This document shows positions 25,152 through 35,369 of a stretch of DNA of 64,000 nucleotides, piece by piece. The position numbers and the translations under genes are program-made. Source of the stretch: Clitoria ternatea (taxonomy: Eukaryota; Streptophyta; Magnoliopsida; Fabales; Fabaceae); assembly GCA_037962975.1 (NCBI GenBank), contig CM075674.1, positions 36,098,501 to 36,162,500 on the forward strand. The letters are read 5' to 3'. Below the pieces are notes generated by a model. That model was not told the origin of the DNA. It saw only the letters and a program-made list of their open reading frames with translations, and did no database searches. How positions within the stretch are numbered: the stretch's first letter is position 1; every line of letters starts with the position of its first letter.

Positions 25152-27135
25152 TGGTGCTGAAATCCCGAGTCATTAAATTGATGGTAAAATCTTAGTAAAA
25201 TGAAATATGACTCTCGGATTCACACTTATGGCAAGCGCACCAGTCGTTAAAATTGTAGTATATTTGATCGTCTCACAGGGATTGTGGTAAATACCTCAAT
25301 CTAGGACTAGTACAAGCTGAACCAACAGAAAATACACGAAGATCATTCAGTTTTTATGGTTTTAGTGTTTTATAGTTGTTTTTATATTTTGAGAAACAGA
25401 GTTTAAGATGAAAAGTGGAAAGTGATTAAAAGAAAACAGGTCAGGATTGCTTCAGCTCACAATTTCCTCAAGAAACATGCAATTCAGTATAATCAAACTT
25501 CACAATCTAGAGGACAATCCGCTTGTGGTTAATCCCTAATTCCTTAGGTGAAAAACACTAATTCTTAAGCAATGAACCTTAATTCCTTAAGTGCTCGATT
25601 AACCTAAGAATCTAATGCGAAATTGGAGGTTGAACTCTAACTATTCACCTAAATTGATTAGGCCTGAACTAGTTAGAAAGCTGGAAGTTACCTAAGCTTT
25701 AGCCATGATTCCTCACTGGTGAAGTTCTTCATCCGTTCTGGATTTGTCAATCCAGCAATTCTGCTCCACTCCTCAGCTTGTTCGCCTCAAGATCTTTGAA
25801 GCCGATCTACTTACTCACAGCTTCAAGATTCCATTGTTCACCTTCACAATCCCAACCTTAGGGATTTAGAACTCCATAGACTTCGGTTCCATCGAAGGAT
25901 TGTGGAACGTCATGGAGGAGAGAGTTTAGAGAGATGAAAAATGTAGTGAGAGATTGGAAATAGAATTTGAAATTGTATTATGTTTCTCTGTGTCTCTACA
26001 CACGCTACTACTATTAGTCTTGCTACCTCCTACAGAGTATGTACAACCTCTTTATATGTTTCTATCTAACTAACTTAACTGATAACTTCTGACCACCTCA
26101 GCTAACGACTAAAACTAATTACACAGTTTACAGAGTAACTAACTAATTACAGCTCAGCTCTTAACAGGATCCAGCTCAGCCTTAGCTAATGTACAGCTCA
26201 GCTCCAGCTAATTGACAGCTCTCTTCTTAAGTTAACTTGAGGTTTCAGTAGTAGAGAAGAAGGCAATGGGAGAGGAACAGTACTGCACCAAGTGTGTTAT
26301 TGGAGGGAAGGAACGGTGTTTAAATTACTGCCTTAATGCTTCAGCTGCTGAGTATTCGCTTGGGCGGATTAAGCTTCGCTTGGTTGAGTCCGGATTAACC
26401 TGCAGTGTTTCTTTCTCTCTTGGGCGTTATGGCAAAGCTGGGCGAGGATGGATTCTTAAAGTTATGTTTGAGTGAGTCCGGATTTTACTAGGAAGAATTA
26501 AATAATGACTAAGCACATCGGTTTCTTATGTAGTATTCCGTTCTTCTTCTCTTTTATAACCGGTGTCTTGGGCGTTGTCTTCTTAAGTAAGCTTGGGCGT
26601 AGTCTTGCTTTGGGCGGAGTACTTGAACGGAGTACTTGCTTTGGGCGGAGTCTTAGACGGAGTCTTGGACCCTCGCTTGAGCGGATTTAATTCCCGCTTG
26701 GGCGGATTAATTATCAAATCGGTATTCTGTAGTTAACACTCGGATTTTACATGCATTATTCTGAGCCCTTATTCTCTTTTGGAGTCAGTGTCTTTGAGGT
26801 CTCACTTAGTCAGAATTGAAGACGTCTCACTCGGCTCTGTAAGATTTTACTCATAATTTTCTTCTTGTCTCGAGTCTGCCCTGTTCCTACACCAATAAAT
26901 AGCTACTTGCCTAGCATTTATACACCGGCCGCTTAGTAAATTTATAAATACTTCAAAATTCCTTATTTAATTACAAGTTTCAATCAGTTTCTTACATAGA
27001 TAACATACTTTTGAAATAATTAACTACAACATGAATTCTTATCAAATTATTAAATAATAATAATAAAACTAATCAATAGTTAGTAAATTATGTTAAATAA
27101 CTAGTGGAATAATTAAGTCTTTTCAAGACTTATCA
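25152..27135 (-). repeat. 3' LTR of the Athila-type element (1,984 bp)
   Basis: Termini on the plus strand are TGGTGCTGAA and GACTTATCA. It carries CGCTTGGGCG-type words in pairs 20-21 bp apart (26357/26377 and 26674/26695) within a stretch dense in GGGCGGAGT and CGGAGT words (26560-26700). It has an extra 17 bp near 26161-26177 (CTTAACAGGATCC region) absent from the other LTR. The open frames at 26266-26475 and 26505-26690 recur in both LTRs but have no coding features. Confidence 0.92.
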
Positions 27136-27147
27136 CATCCCCAAACT
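27136..27147 (-). other. Polypurine tract of the Athila-type element
   Basis: On the minus strand TTTGGGGATG directly precedes the 3' LTR. The plus-strand form CATCCCCAAACTTA recurs at 27889-27903, and CCCCAAACTTA again at 28268-28278, each in the same element. Confidence 0.7.
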
Positions 27148-28743
27148 TAAAACTTTGCTTGTCCTCAAGCAAATATTCAGATTAATTATCAATCAGTAAT
27201 TGATCAACACAGTCAATCTTTCCTTAACTTAATTCATACTATAATTATTGAATACCGATCATGCTTTCTTCTCGCAATTTCTAAAAGTATAAATACTTAC
27301 ACCTCCTTTGGAAGACAAGTTGTTGATGCTTTCCTCACTGGTCGGTGTTTAACTCTTCTCTCAGTGTGTAGGGTAAATAAAATGCACTCAGCACCTGCAT
27401 ACTTGTTAGATCAACATAAGCTTTCAACAGTTCTAAACATCATGAAATATGTCAACTCAATCGGATCAGTAAGGGCTTTTTAAGCTTATAATGGGGCTCG
27501 GCTACAGGCTCAATTATTGTTTTTCCGAGTCATAGATAGGTTACAAGATGTGTCCACTGATGCCTTGACTCAATTTTTAACTTAACTTGCCTTCTACTAA
27601 CAACTCTCTTAACTTTTCCGACTGGATGCTACTTAATGACTCGTGCTGTTTTGCATTTCCTTTTTCTTTTAGTCCTTCGGACTTCTCTTTTTTTTCTTTT
27701 CTTTCTTTTCTTTTCTTTTTCCATCTTCTCCGATCGAAATTTTTTTCTTTTTGGTGCTTTGCACCTCTTTTTCTTTTCAGTACTTTGTTCATTTTTCTCT
27801 CGGCTTTGCCTTTCTTCCTTTTATTTTTCTACATATTTATCCATAATTAAGCTCAGAGTGTGTCCTTAATTACTGTTAGGCACACTCTTCATCCCCAAAC
27901 TTAGAAATTGCTAGTCCCTAGCAATAAGCAAAAATCGAGCCATTCACCAGTGAAACATCCAGGGGTAATTTAATCGGGTTTTTCTTGGATAACTAGGCTT
28001 GTAACGTTGGGTATATAAATAGAATGAAAAGGTCTCAGGCTCAAACATATTATTGGGTCAAAGGATGATTAATATATTAGGAAGGTTATTTTTGGCCTTG
28101 GCTAAATAATCAAAGAAGGCCTTCATCATTTCCGATTGGTTGACATACGACAATTAGCAAGAACTGAGGCAAATTCTGTCTCACTAACTAGCATGCAAGC
28201 TCACTCGGAAAAGATAAGACAGGCTCAAAAGCTCATACAATTCTAACATTTAATCAGCCAGACTTGTCCCCAAACTTAATGTAAGATCATACATCTAGAA
28301 TGCTAACTAGCATGCCGAGTAAACATTTTAACTAAGGATGAATAATAGTTATGGTCAGAGAGCATGAGTTAAGCAAAAACCGATCAATTAATTTATCTGA
28401 CTACAGCTTAACGAATCAGCAAACTTTTTAAATTATGAAGATGGATTTTGAAATTAAATATAATTATCATATTTTATCAAATAAAGACTCAGACAATTAA
28501 ATAAAGAGTCGGGATACTAGAATACTTCCCTTTTACCTGAATGGCAGTGCTTGGAAATGCATAACCGGATCGGGACTCATGGATTTTACCAATACATACG
28601 AAAAACCGAATAACACAACAAATTGACATGAAAGTAAAATTTCATTACATAATTAAAAATAAGATAAGTTCAGTGTTCAGCAAACAAATACAATAACTTT
28701 AAACTAATACATAAGAAACATTATAAAAACATGGCTCCACTGC
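27148..28743 (-). other. Untranslated 3' region of the Athila-type element
   Basis: No coding frame is supported. A T/C-rich tract (27655-27850) gives overlapping phenylalanine/serine-rich frames on the plus strand and lysine-rich ones on the minus; this is composition only. Two purine-tract-like copies are followed by short hairpins: TTTGCTTGTCCTCAAGCAAA at 27154 and TTGCTAGTCCCTAGCAA at 27908. Confidence 0.6.
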
Positions 28744-29295
28744 TTAAATATTTTGGGCTTCATCGTCCTTGTCCTGCTGGGGGAAAATCGTGAATCCAAT
28801 GGAAGCTAACCACGCATCCCTATCAGGTGGTGCTCCCATTTCCGATGAATGCTCAACCCTCAGCTTCGAAGCAATCTTCCTGAGCATCTGATCATGGTTC
28901 AAAACCCGATCGTAAATTTCAAGTTGTATCTTCTTCACAACCTGCAATTCCTGTAATATTAAAAGAATGTCAGAGGAAGAAGAAGATGAACCAGCTCCTA
29001 CAAATTGCTTGGGACGTTCTATTTCTGCGGTTTTAAAGTTCTCAGCACAGTTTTCATCAGCTTTAATGCTTTCCACCTCTGGTGACTCATTTTCCTCACT
29101 GGCAGGAGGGACATTCCTTTGCACCAGAGGAGATACATCCCTTTGGTCCTGGCTTCGACTAGGAACCTGGACAGATGAATCAGAAATAGTAATGGTGGCC
29201 ACTTCTCTTTCAGTATCTAATTGTTTCCTTCGCACACTTCCTTCTGCGAAGTTTGGTCTAGGTTTCTGTAGAAGTCTTTGAGATCTTCTCTTCAT
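28744..29295 (-). CDS. Small ORF in the post-pol region of the Athila-type element (183 aa)
   Basis: The protein begins MKRRSQRLLQKPRPNF if the second in-frame ATG is used. The frame extends upstream to 29391 through a hydrophobic stretch with a different character, so the longer 215-aa form is less likely unless that stretch is a membrane anchor. It has a basic N-terminus, an acidic serine-rich middle (VPSRSQDQRDVS, SSSSSSDILL) and a C-terminal helix-prone part (LQELQVVKKIQLEIYDRVL). There is no catalytic motif. Athila elements usually carry an env-like or unknown ORF in this position. This one is short and I cannot confirm an envelope relationship. It is intact, unlike pol, but could be kept open by chance because the insertion is young. 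Confidence 0.55.
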   Translation of the reverse strand: MKRRSQRLLQKPRPNFAEGSVRRKQLDTEREVATITISDSSVQVPSRSQDQRDVSPLVQRNVPPASEENESPEVESIKADENCAENFKTAEIERPKQFVGAGSSSSSSDILLILQELQVVKKIQLEIYDRVLNHDQMLRKIASKLRVEHSSEMGAPPDRDAWLASIGFTIFPQQDKDDEAQNI

Positions 29296-29639
29296 GATGA
29301 ATGTTAAAATAACGATGATAAACAACCTAATCAAACAAAAATAAGAACAGAAATGCAAGAGAAAAACAACAAACCAAACTGTAAGATGCATGACTTATGA
29401 ACAGTGGAAAACAATAATAATGAAACACGAAGATAATAACCACGAACTGCAAAGTGAAGAAGTGAAAAAGTGATACCTTTCTCAGAAATCAGAAAGTGTC
29501 GTTTCGTCTTCAGCTCAAGTTCAACACAGGTACTGAAGGTTGGAAACTGAAAGGACTTTTCTTTTATAACGAAGAATTCAATTTTCCAGAAACGCATAAA
29601 TGCGGTCAACTTTAATTATTACTTTTATTAAATGCATTA

Positions 29640-31740
29640 CTACTGTTATTATTATTATTATGTTTATTATTTATTATTATATTTATATATTTTATTAAAT
29701 TTTTTTTTATTATTGTTTATTATTATTTTATTTTATTATTATTTTTGAATACTCAATTACTAGAGGGGTAGAAGATCGAGGGAGATTGGGATGATACCAA
29801 TGTGATGCCAAATGGACATAGGAGAATGGAAGATAAATAAATGAACAGGCCGTAAGACAACGTAGCAAATGGAAACTTTAAATACCTGAACTAGAGTGCA
29901 TGAAAAATGAGTGAAAAATGTAATGGAATACGAGTGAATCAAGAGACGAACAATAAAAGAAACGAATAGAAGTATGAACGAATGAATGAAAACTCAAGTA
30001 AATAAATGAAAGGGGTGAAAGGATGATAACCGAGTGAGAATGGAAATAGTTGATCAACGAATGAGGTGAACAACGCAAGTCCGAGTAAATAAAAGGGAAA
30101 GAATGAATGCATAACTAAAAAGTTAACTGACGGGTGAGGAACGGAAAAGAGGGTGACCGAATGGGAATGAGGAAAGGGTATACCGATCGATGAAGGAGAT
30201 GAGTAAATGAAGGAACCGAATGAACTAGCGAGAAATCTAGTGAATAAGGAACTGAGTGATGAAAAAGTGAATAAAACACTGAATGAAAAGGGTACCGAAT
30301 GGATCACAGAATGAGTGAAAGAATGGATGAATGAAGATAAGTGTATGAGAACCGAGTGTGACAATGAATGGACGAGTGAACAACCGTCGTGAGGTATGAG
30401 TGAACAAAGAAGTGCGTGGGAGAAAGAATAAATGAGAGTAAGGCTGAGCGAAAGAAAGGACGGGTGGATGAAAATGAGTAATATAGATCGGAGATATGAA
30501 GAATGAGTGAATGACAATGAGAGTTCGGGCGAAGAATAAAAATGACAGGAGTGACAAAATGGAATGAATGAAATACTGAGTAAATGAAAGACCGGGTGAA
30601 TAAAACGAATACAATGGAGAAACTCAGGGAATGAAAAACGCGAAGACAAGAAATTGAGTGCGACAAACACGAGTCGATGAAAACGAAAAATCGACAGCGT
30701 GAGAAAACTGAGAAAGAAAAATAAGTGGAATGAAACAATGGGTAAATGAATACCGAGTGGATTAAACCGGGTAAAAGTAAAAAAACAAATGAACAAACAG
30801 CAAGAGGTCGGACAAATATGACAACAAGTGAAAGGACAGGAAAGAATAGCTAACCGACCGTGTGAACAAACATGAGTGAAAGATAGACGAAGAAGAATAC
30901 TGATTGAATGAAAAATGAGAAAATGAAGACGAGTGAAGGATTTACTAGGGAATGAAGAACCGAGTGAATGAAAGATCGAGTGAGAATGAAAGAGATGCTG
31001 AGTAAATGGAAGAACCGATGAATAAAAGACGAACGGAAAAATAAGAGCAAAGCTGAGTGAATAAAACGACAAGTGGAAGAACGAAAAAGATAGAGTGCGG
31101 TAATGAAAGACTGAATGACGGGTGACGAACAGAAAAACCGAGTGACCGAGTGGAAGAGTAAACGAGTAGATTGAGGGTGGATGAAAAAAAACAGTGGATG
31201 GAAGAATGAATGGGAGAACGAATGAGAATATTCCGAGTGAAGGAGATGAGTGAAAGGTATACCGATCGGTTGAAGGAGATGATTAAATGCAAGAGTGAGT
31301 GGAAGAAACCGAGTGATCTAGTGAGAAACCAAGTGACTGAAAAAGAGACTGCCGAAAGAGATGCATGAAAAATATACCGAGTGGGGGAACCGAGAAAGAG
31401 TAGATTGAAAGAACAACCGGATAAAGAGATCGGGCGAGGGAATAAGAAACTGAGTGACGAGTGAGGAAGCCGAGTGGAAGAAACCGACTACTAGAGAAAG
31501 CCGAGTGGATGAATGAATAAAAGGCTGCGTGCAAATGAGACTAATGGATATAATACTAATTGTGATGACTGAGGAATCCGAGTGGTGAAAAGCCGACTGA
31601 AATAAGTCACTTTTCACTATCTGACCCGTTCATTACATCAACGATCAGAATTCTTTCCAAGTCTTCCTTTTTATTCGCAGCAATTTATTAAAAAAACACC
31701 GAGTGAAGTTCAGTCGGGAAGAAGGGTTACGACGAAGTAA
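29640..31740 (-). repeat. Degenerate low-complexity region built from GAATGA and CCGAGTGA words
   Basis: On the plus strand this 2-kb stretch is almost entirely a drifting mixture of GAATGAATGAA, GAGTGAATGAAAGA and CCGAGTG(A/G) words without a fixed period. It lies between integrase and the small ORF of the Athila-type element. On the minus strand it yields many overlapping serine/phenylalanine/histidine-rich frames (the longest 29939-31072), open in all three phases because stop codons are depleted in such sequence; I do not regard them as genes. The left edge (29640-29750) is an ATT/TTA-rich stretch. Confidence 0.8.
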
Positions 31741-31985
31741 CAATTATCCGAGCGTACTATTTTCACTCAACTTAGTACAATTTTCCCTTAAGTGCGAAAC
31801 AACAATCAGCATTGGCTCGCCTAAGCTACCAGTGCTTCGCCTGAGCGAAAATAGAAGAATCAACTCGGATTTCCTTCTTCAACTTCACACTTTTATTTTA
31901 TTCAAAGTTCTAAACAAAACAATCGGGACATAGGGCTGCCTCCCTAGAGCGCTTCTTTAAGGTCACTAGCTTGACCTTATTGTAT

Positions 31986-32945
31986 TTAAGAAGATGGTTT
32001 CAGTAACAAGGAGGTTTTCTGCCTATCAAACTCTCCTCCAAAATAGAGTTTGAGTCGCTGGCCATTCACCTTGAAAAACCGATCGGTAGTTGGATCTTTC
32101 AGTTCGACTGCACCATGAGGGAAAACCTCATTTACAGTAAAAGGCCCGGACCACTTGGATCTAAGTTTTCCAGGGAAGAGTTTCAGTCGGGTATTGAATA
32201 ACAAAACCTGATCGTCCTTCTGAAACTCTTTCTTATTAATTCGCTTATCATGCCATTTCTTTGTTTTCTCCTTATAAATGGAGGCACTTTGATAAGCGTT
32301 GAGTCGGAACTCCTCTAATTCATGGAGTTTCAAAACTCTTTCCTCCTGAGACTGGTCACAGTCCATGTTTAATAGTTTTGTGGCCCACCACGCTTTGTGT
32401 TCCAACTCCACAGGGAGATGGCAAGCCTTACCGTACACCAGTTGATACGGGGACATGCCAATCGGAGTTTTGAAAGCTGTTCGGTAAGCCCACAATGCAT
32501 CGTCTAATTTCACCGACCAATCTTTTCTGGATTTTCCGACCACTTTTTCTAAAATTCTTTTTATTTCTCTATTTGACAATTCGACTTGTCCACAAGTCTG
32601 TGGATGGTAAGGAGTGGATATCTTATGTAAAACCTCATAGTGACGCAGGGCTTTTTCCATTATCTTATTGCAAAAGTGTGAACCCCCATCACTAATAATT
32701 ACTCTCGGAACTCCAAACCTAGAGAAAATATTCTTCTTAATGAACCTAAGCATAACCTGTGCATCATTGGTTCTGGTCGGAATTGCCTCCACCCATTTGG
32801 AGACGTAGTCCACAACAACCAGAATGTATTCGTTGGAGAACGACTTAGGGAAGGGTCCCATAAAGTCGATACCCCAAACGTCAAATAATTCCACAATTAG
32901 AATGTTCGTCAAAGGCATGCCAGCTTTTGTGGAGAGACCTCCACT
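31986..32945 (-). pseudogene. Integrase core and C-terminal domain of the Athila-type element
   Basis: The frame runs from a TAA stop after CDKC (32946-32948) to a normal stop at 31986. The core shows the three catalytic acidic residues: D in WGIDFMGPFP, D in IISDGGSHFC and E in QTCGQVELSNREIK, with the usual spacing. MSPYQLVYGKACHLPVELEH follows, and a C-terminal WSGPFTVNEVFPHGAVEL block typical of Athila integrases. Residues and length look normal (about 310 aa). Integrase would insert the cDNA copy. This part is intact in itself but cut from the upstream polyprotein by the stop. The internal start at 32918 (MPLTN) is only the first ATG after the stop. Confidence 0.9.
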
Positions 32946-33656
32946 CCTTTAACATTTGTCACACCTTTTGACATATTCCTTAGAATCTTGAAAGATAGTT
33001 GGCCAGTAAAAGCCACTCTGTAATATCTTCGCTGCGGTACGGGAGGCACCATGATGGCCTCCATAATAAGAATCGTGGCAGTGCCACAGGAGCCTTTCTT
33101 GCTCGGATTCAGGCACACAGCACCTGATTACTCCATCTATGCCTATTTTAAACAAAAATGGATCATCCCAAAGAAAAGCCTTACTATCATGAAAGAATTT
33201 TTTTCTCATTTGGGATGTCCAACCATCAGGTACCACTGAGGCACTTTTAAAGTTTGCCATGTCAGCGTACCATGGCCCAGTCATAATGGCCATCAACTTT
33301 TCGTCTGGAAATTCTTCTTTTATCAAGACAGAATCCGACTCAGCTTCCAGACGAGACAATTGGTCTGCAACCGAGTTCTCTACTCCTTTTTTGTCTTGTA
33401 TTTCTAAGTCAAACTCTTGGAGTAGCAGAACCCACCGAATCAGTCTCGGTTTAGACTCTTTTTTAGCTAGTAAATACTTGATTGCCGAGTGGTCTGTATA
33501 TACAATGACTTTGGCACCAATCAAGTATGCACGAAATTTATCAAATGCATACACCACAGCAAGCATTTCTTTTTCAGTCGTGGTGTAATGTATTTGATTT
33601 TCATTTAACACTTTACTAGCATAATAAATCACATGAGTTAATTTCTCTTTTTTCTA
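32946..33656 (-). pseudogene. RNase H and integrase zinc-binding region of the Athila-type element
   Basis: Continues the polyprotein after a TAG at 33654-33656 (AVLG-stop-KKEKL; other Athila elements usually have Gln here). Shows RNase H words VIYYASKVLNENQ, TTTEKEMLAVVYA and YTDHSAIKYLL, a connection region VADQLSRLE, and the integrase HHCC finger (LLWHCHDSYYGGHHG...KRCDKC). It ends at TAA 32946-32948, again at an expected Gln codon (CDKC-Q-RSG). No frameshift is visible; both boundaries are nonsense changes. Confidence 0.9.
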
Positions 33657-35369
33657 ACCTAGTACAGCTCCGATTGCAAAGTCACTTGCATCACACATCA
33701 ATTCAAACGGTAAAGACCAGTCGGGTGATGCAAGGATCAGAGCTGAAGTCAAACTTTGTTTTAATTTTTCAAAAGCCTTGACACAGTTTTCATTAAATGC
33801 AAACATCTGATCTTTCACAAGCAAATCTGTCAAAGGCTTAGCTATTTTTGAAAAATCTTTTATGAATCTTCTATAGAACCCAGCACATCCTAGAAAACTC
33901 CTTACTCCTTTCACATTGATCGGAGGAGGAAGTTTCTCAATAATTTCAACTTTTGCTCGGTCCACCTGCATGCCCTCAGCAGAAATCCTATGACCAAGGA
34001 CTATCCCTTCCTTAACCATAAAGTGGCATTTTTCCCAGTTAAGAACGAGATTAGTCTTTTGACATCTCATCAGCACTTTCGCTAAATTGCTGAGGCATGT
34101 GTCAAAACTACTCCCAAATACCGAGAAGTCATCCATGAATACCTCAATAAATTTTTCTACCATATCCCCAAAAATTGCCAGCATGCACCTTTGGAAGGTT
34201 GCTGGAGCGTTGCACAAGCCGAACGGCATGCGCCTGTATGCAAAGATTCCATAGGGACATGTGAAGGCAGTCTTTTCTTGATCCTTCGGGTCAACCACAA
34301 TTTGGTTATAACCCGAGTACCCATCAAGAAAACAATAGTACTCATGTCCTGATAACCTCTCTAGCATTTGATCAACAAATGGAAGGGGGAAATGATCCTT
34401 CCGAGTAGAGTTATTCAGCCTTCTGTAATCAATGCACATCCTCCAGCCTGTAGTTGGCCGAGTGGCAATGATTTCACCCTGGTCATTTTTTACAGTCGTC
34501 ATTCCTCCCTTCTTGGGCACCACTTGGACTGGGCTAATCCAAGTGCTGTCTGAGATCGGGTAAATGATTCCTGCATCAAGGAGCTTGACCACTTCTTTTC
34601 TCACTGCTTCCTTCATAATGGGGTTCAGTCTGCGTTGTGGCTGAACAATAGGGGAATAGTCATCCTCCATCAGGATTTTGTGCATACAAAAAGATGGACT
34701 GATTCCCTTCAAGTCAGAGATGTTCCAGCCAATGGCAGATTCATGAGCTTTTAATACCCCAACTAGTTTATTCTCATCCTCTTCTTTTAAGTCGGAATTA
34801 ATAATTACAGGATGAGTGTCATTTCCTCTCAGGAAGACATATTTTAGATGAGAAGGTAAAGGTTTTAAATCACATTTTTCTTCCAAAACTTCCCTTCTTT
34901 TCTCATCTTCAGTAGTTTCCAAATCATTTTTCTCTTCTAAATCACCTACTTCTAAAACTTCCAGTAGGTCCAGTATTTCCAAGTGAGAGTCAATTGACTC
35001 GGTCTCAGAATCAAAGTCATCCTCTAAAAACGTTTGTAAAGCCTCTTCCTTAGTTTTTAGCAGTAAGGGGGTCTGGTAATTTTCAACCTCTTCAATCATT
35101 AGGCAATCCATCCGTTCAGTCGGATGTTTCATGGAATTGAAGACGTTAAAAATTACTTGTTCCTCCTGAACTCTCAGCATGAGTTCACCCTTTTCCACAT
35201 CAATTAATGCTCTACCAGTAGCTAGGAAGGGTCTACCTAAGATCAAAGGGATCTCTCGGTCAGCTTCCATGTCTAGCACTATGAAATCTGCTGGGAAGAT
35301 AAATTTATCAACTTTCACTAACAAATCTTCCAGCATGCCTTGGGGATATTTAATGGACCTGTCAGCCAA
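33657..35369 (-). pseudogene. Protease C-terminal part and reverse transcriptase of the Athila-type element
   Basis: Continues directly after a TAG at 35370-35372. First comes the end of protease (IPLILGRPFLATGRALIDV), an acidic linker, then RT. RT words in order: GIIYPISDSTWISPVQVVPK, GWRMCIDYRRLN, FPLPFVDQML, YCFLDGYSGYNQI, FAYRRMPFGLCNAPATFQ, the active site FMDDFSVFG, VLGHRISAEGMQVDRAK and FLGCAGFYRRFI. It ends at the TAG at 33654 after DASDFAIGAVLG. All catalytic aspartates are present. The ATG at the head of this frame is not a real start; the protein is one polyprotein with gag. Confidence 0.92.

Noticed and set aside
26266..26690. Two frames repeated at 38586-39010
   Set aside because: They lie inside Athila LTRs and are duplicated only because the LTR is; no domain or codon pattern.
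27587..27869. Phenylalanine/leucine-rich plus-strand frames resembling membrane proteins
   Set aside because: They come from a CTTTT-rich tract in the untranslated part of the Athila element.
29939..31072. A 377-codon minus-strand open frame and several overlapping ones in other phases
   Set aside because: All phases are open because the DNA is a degenerate GAATGA/CCGAGTGA tract; the product is serine/phenylalanine/histidine monotony without any domain.
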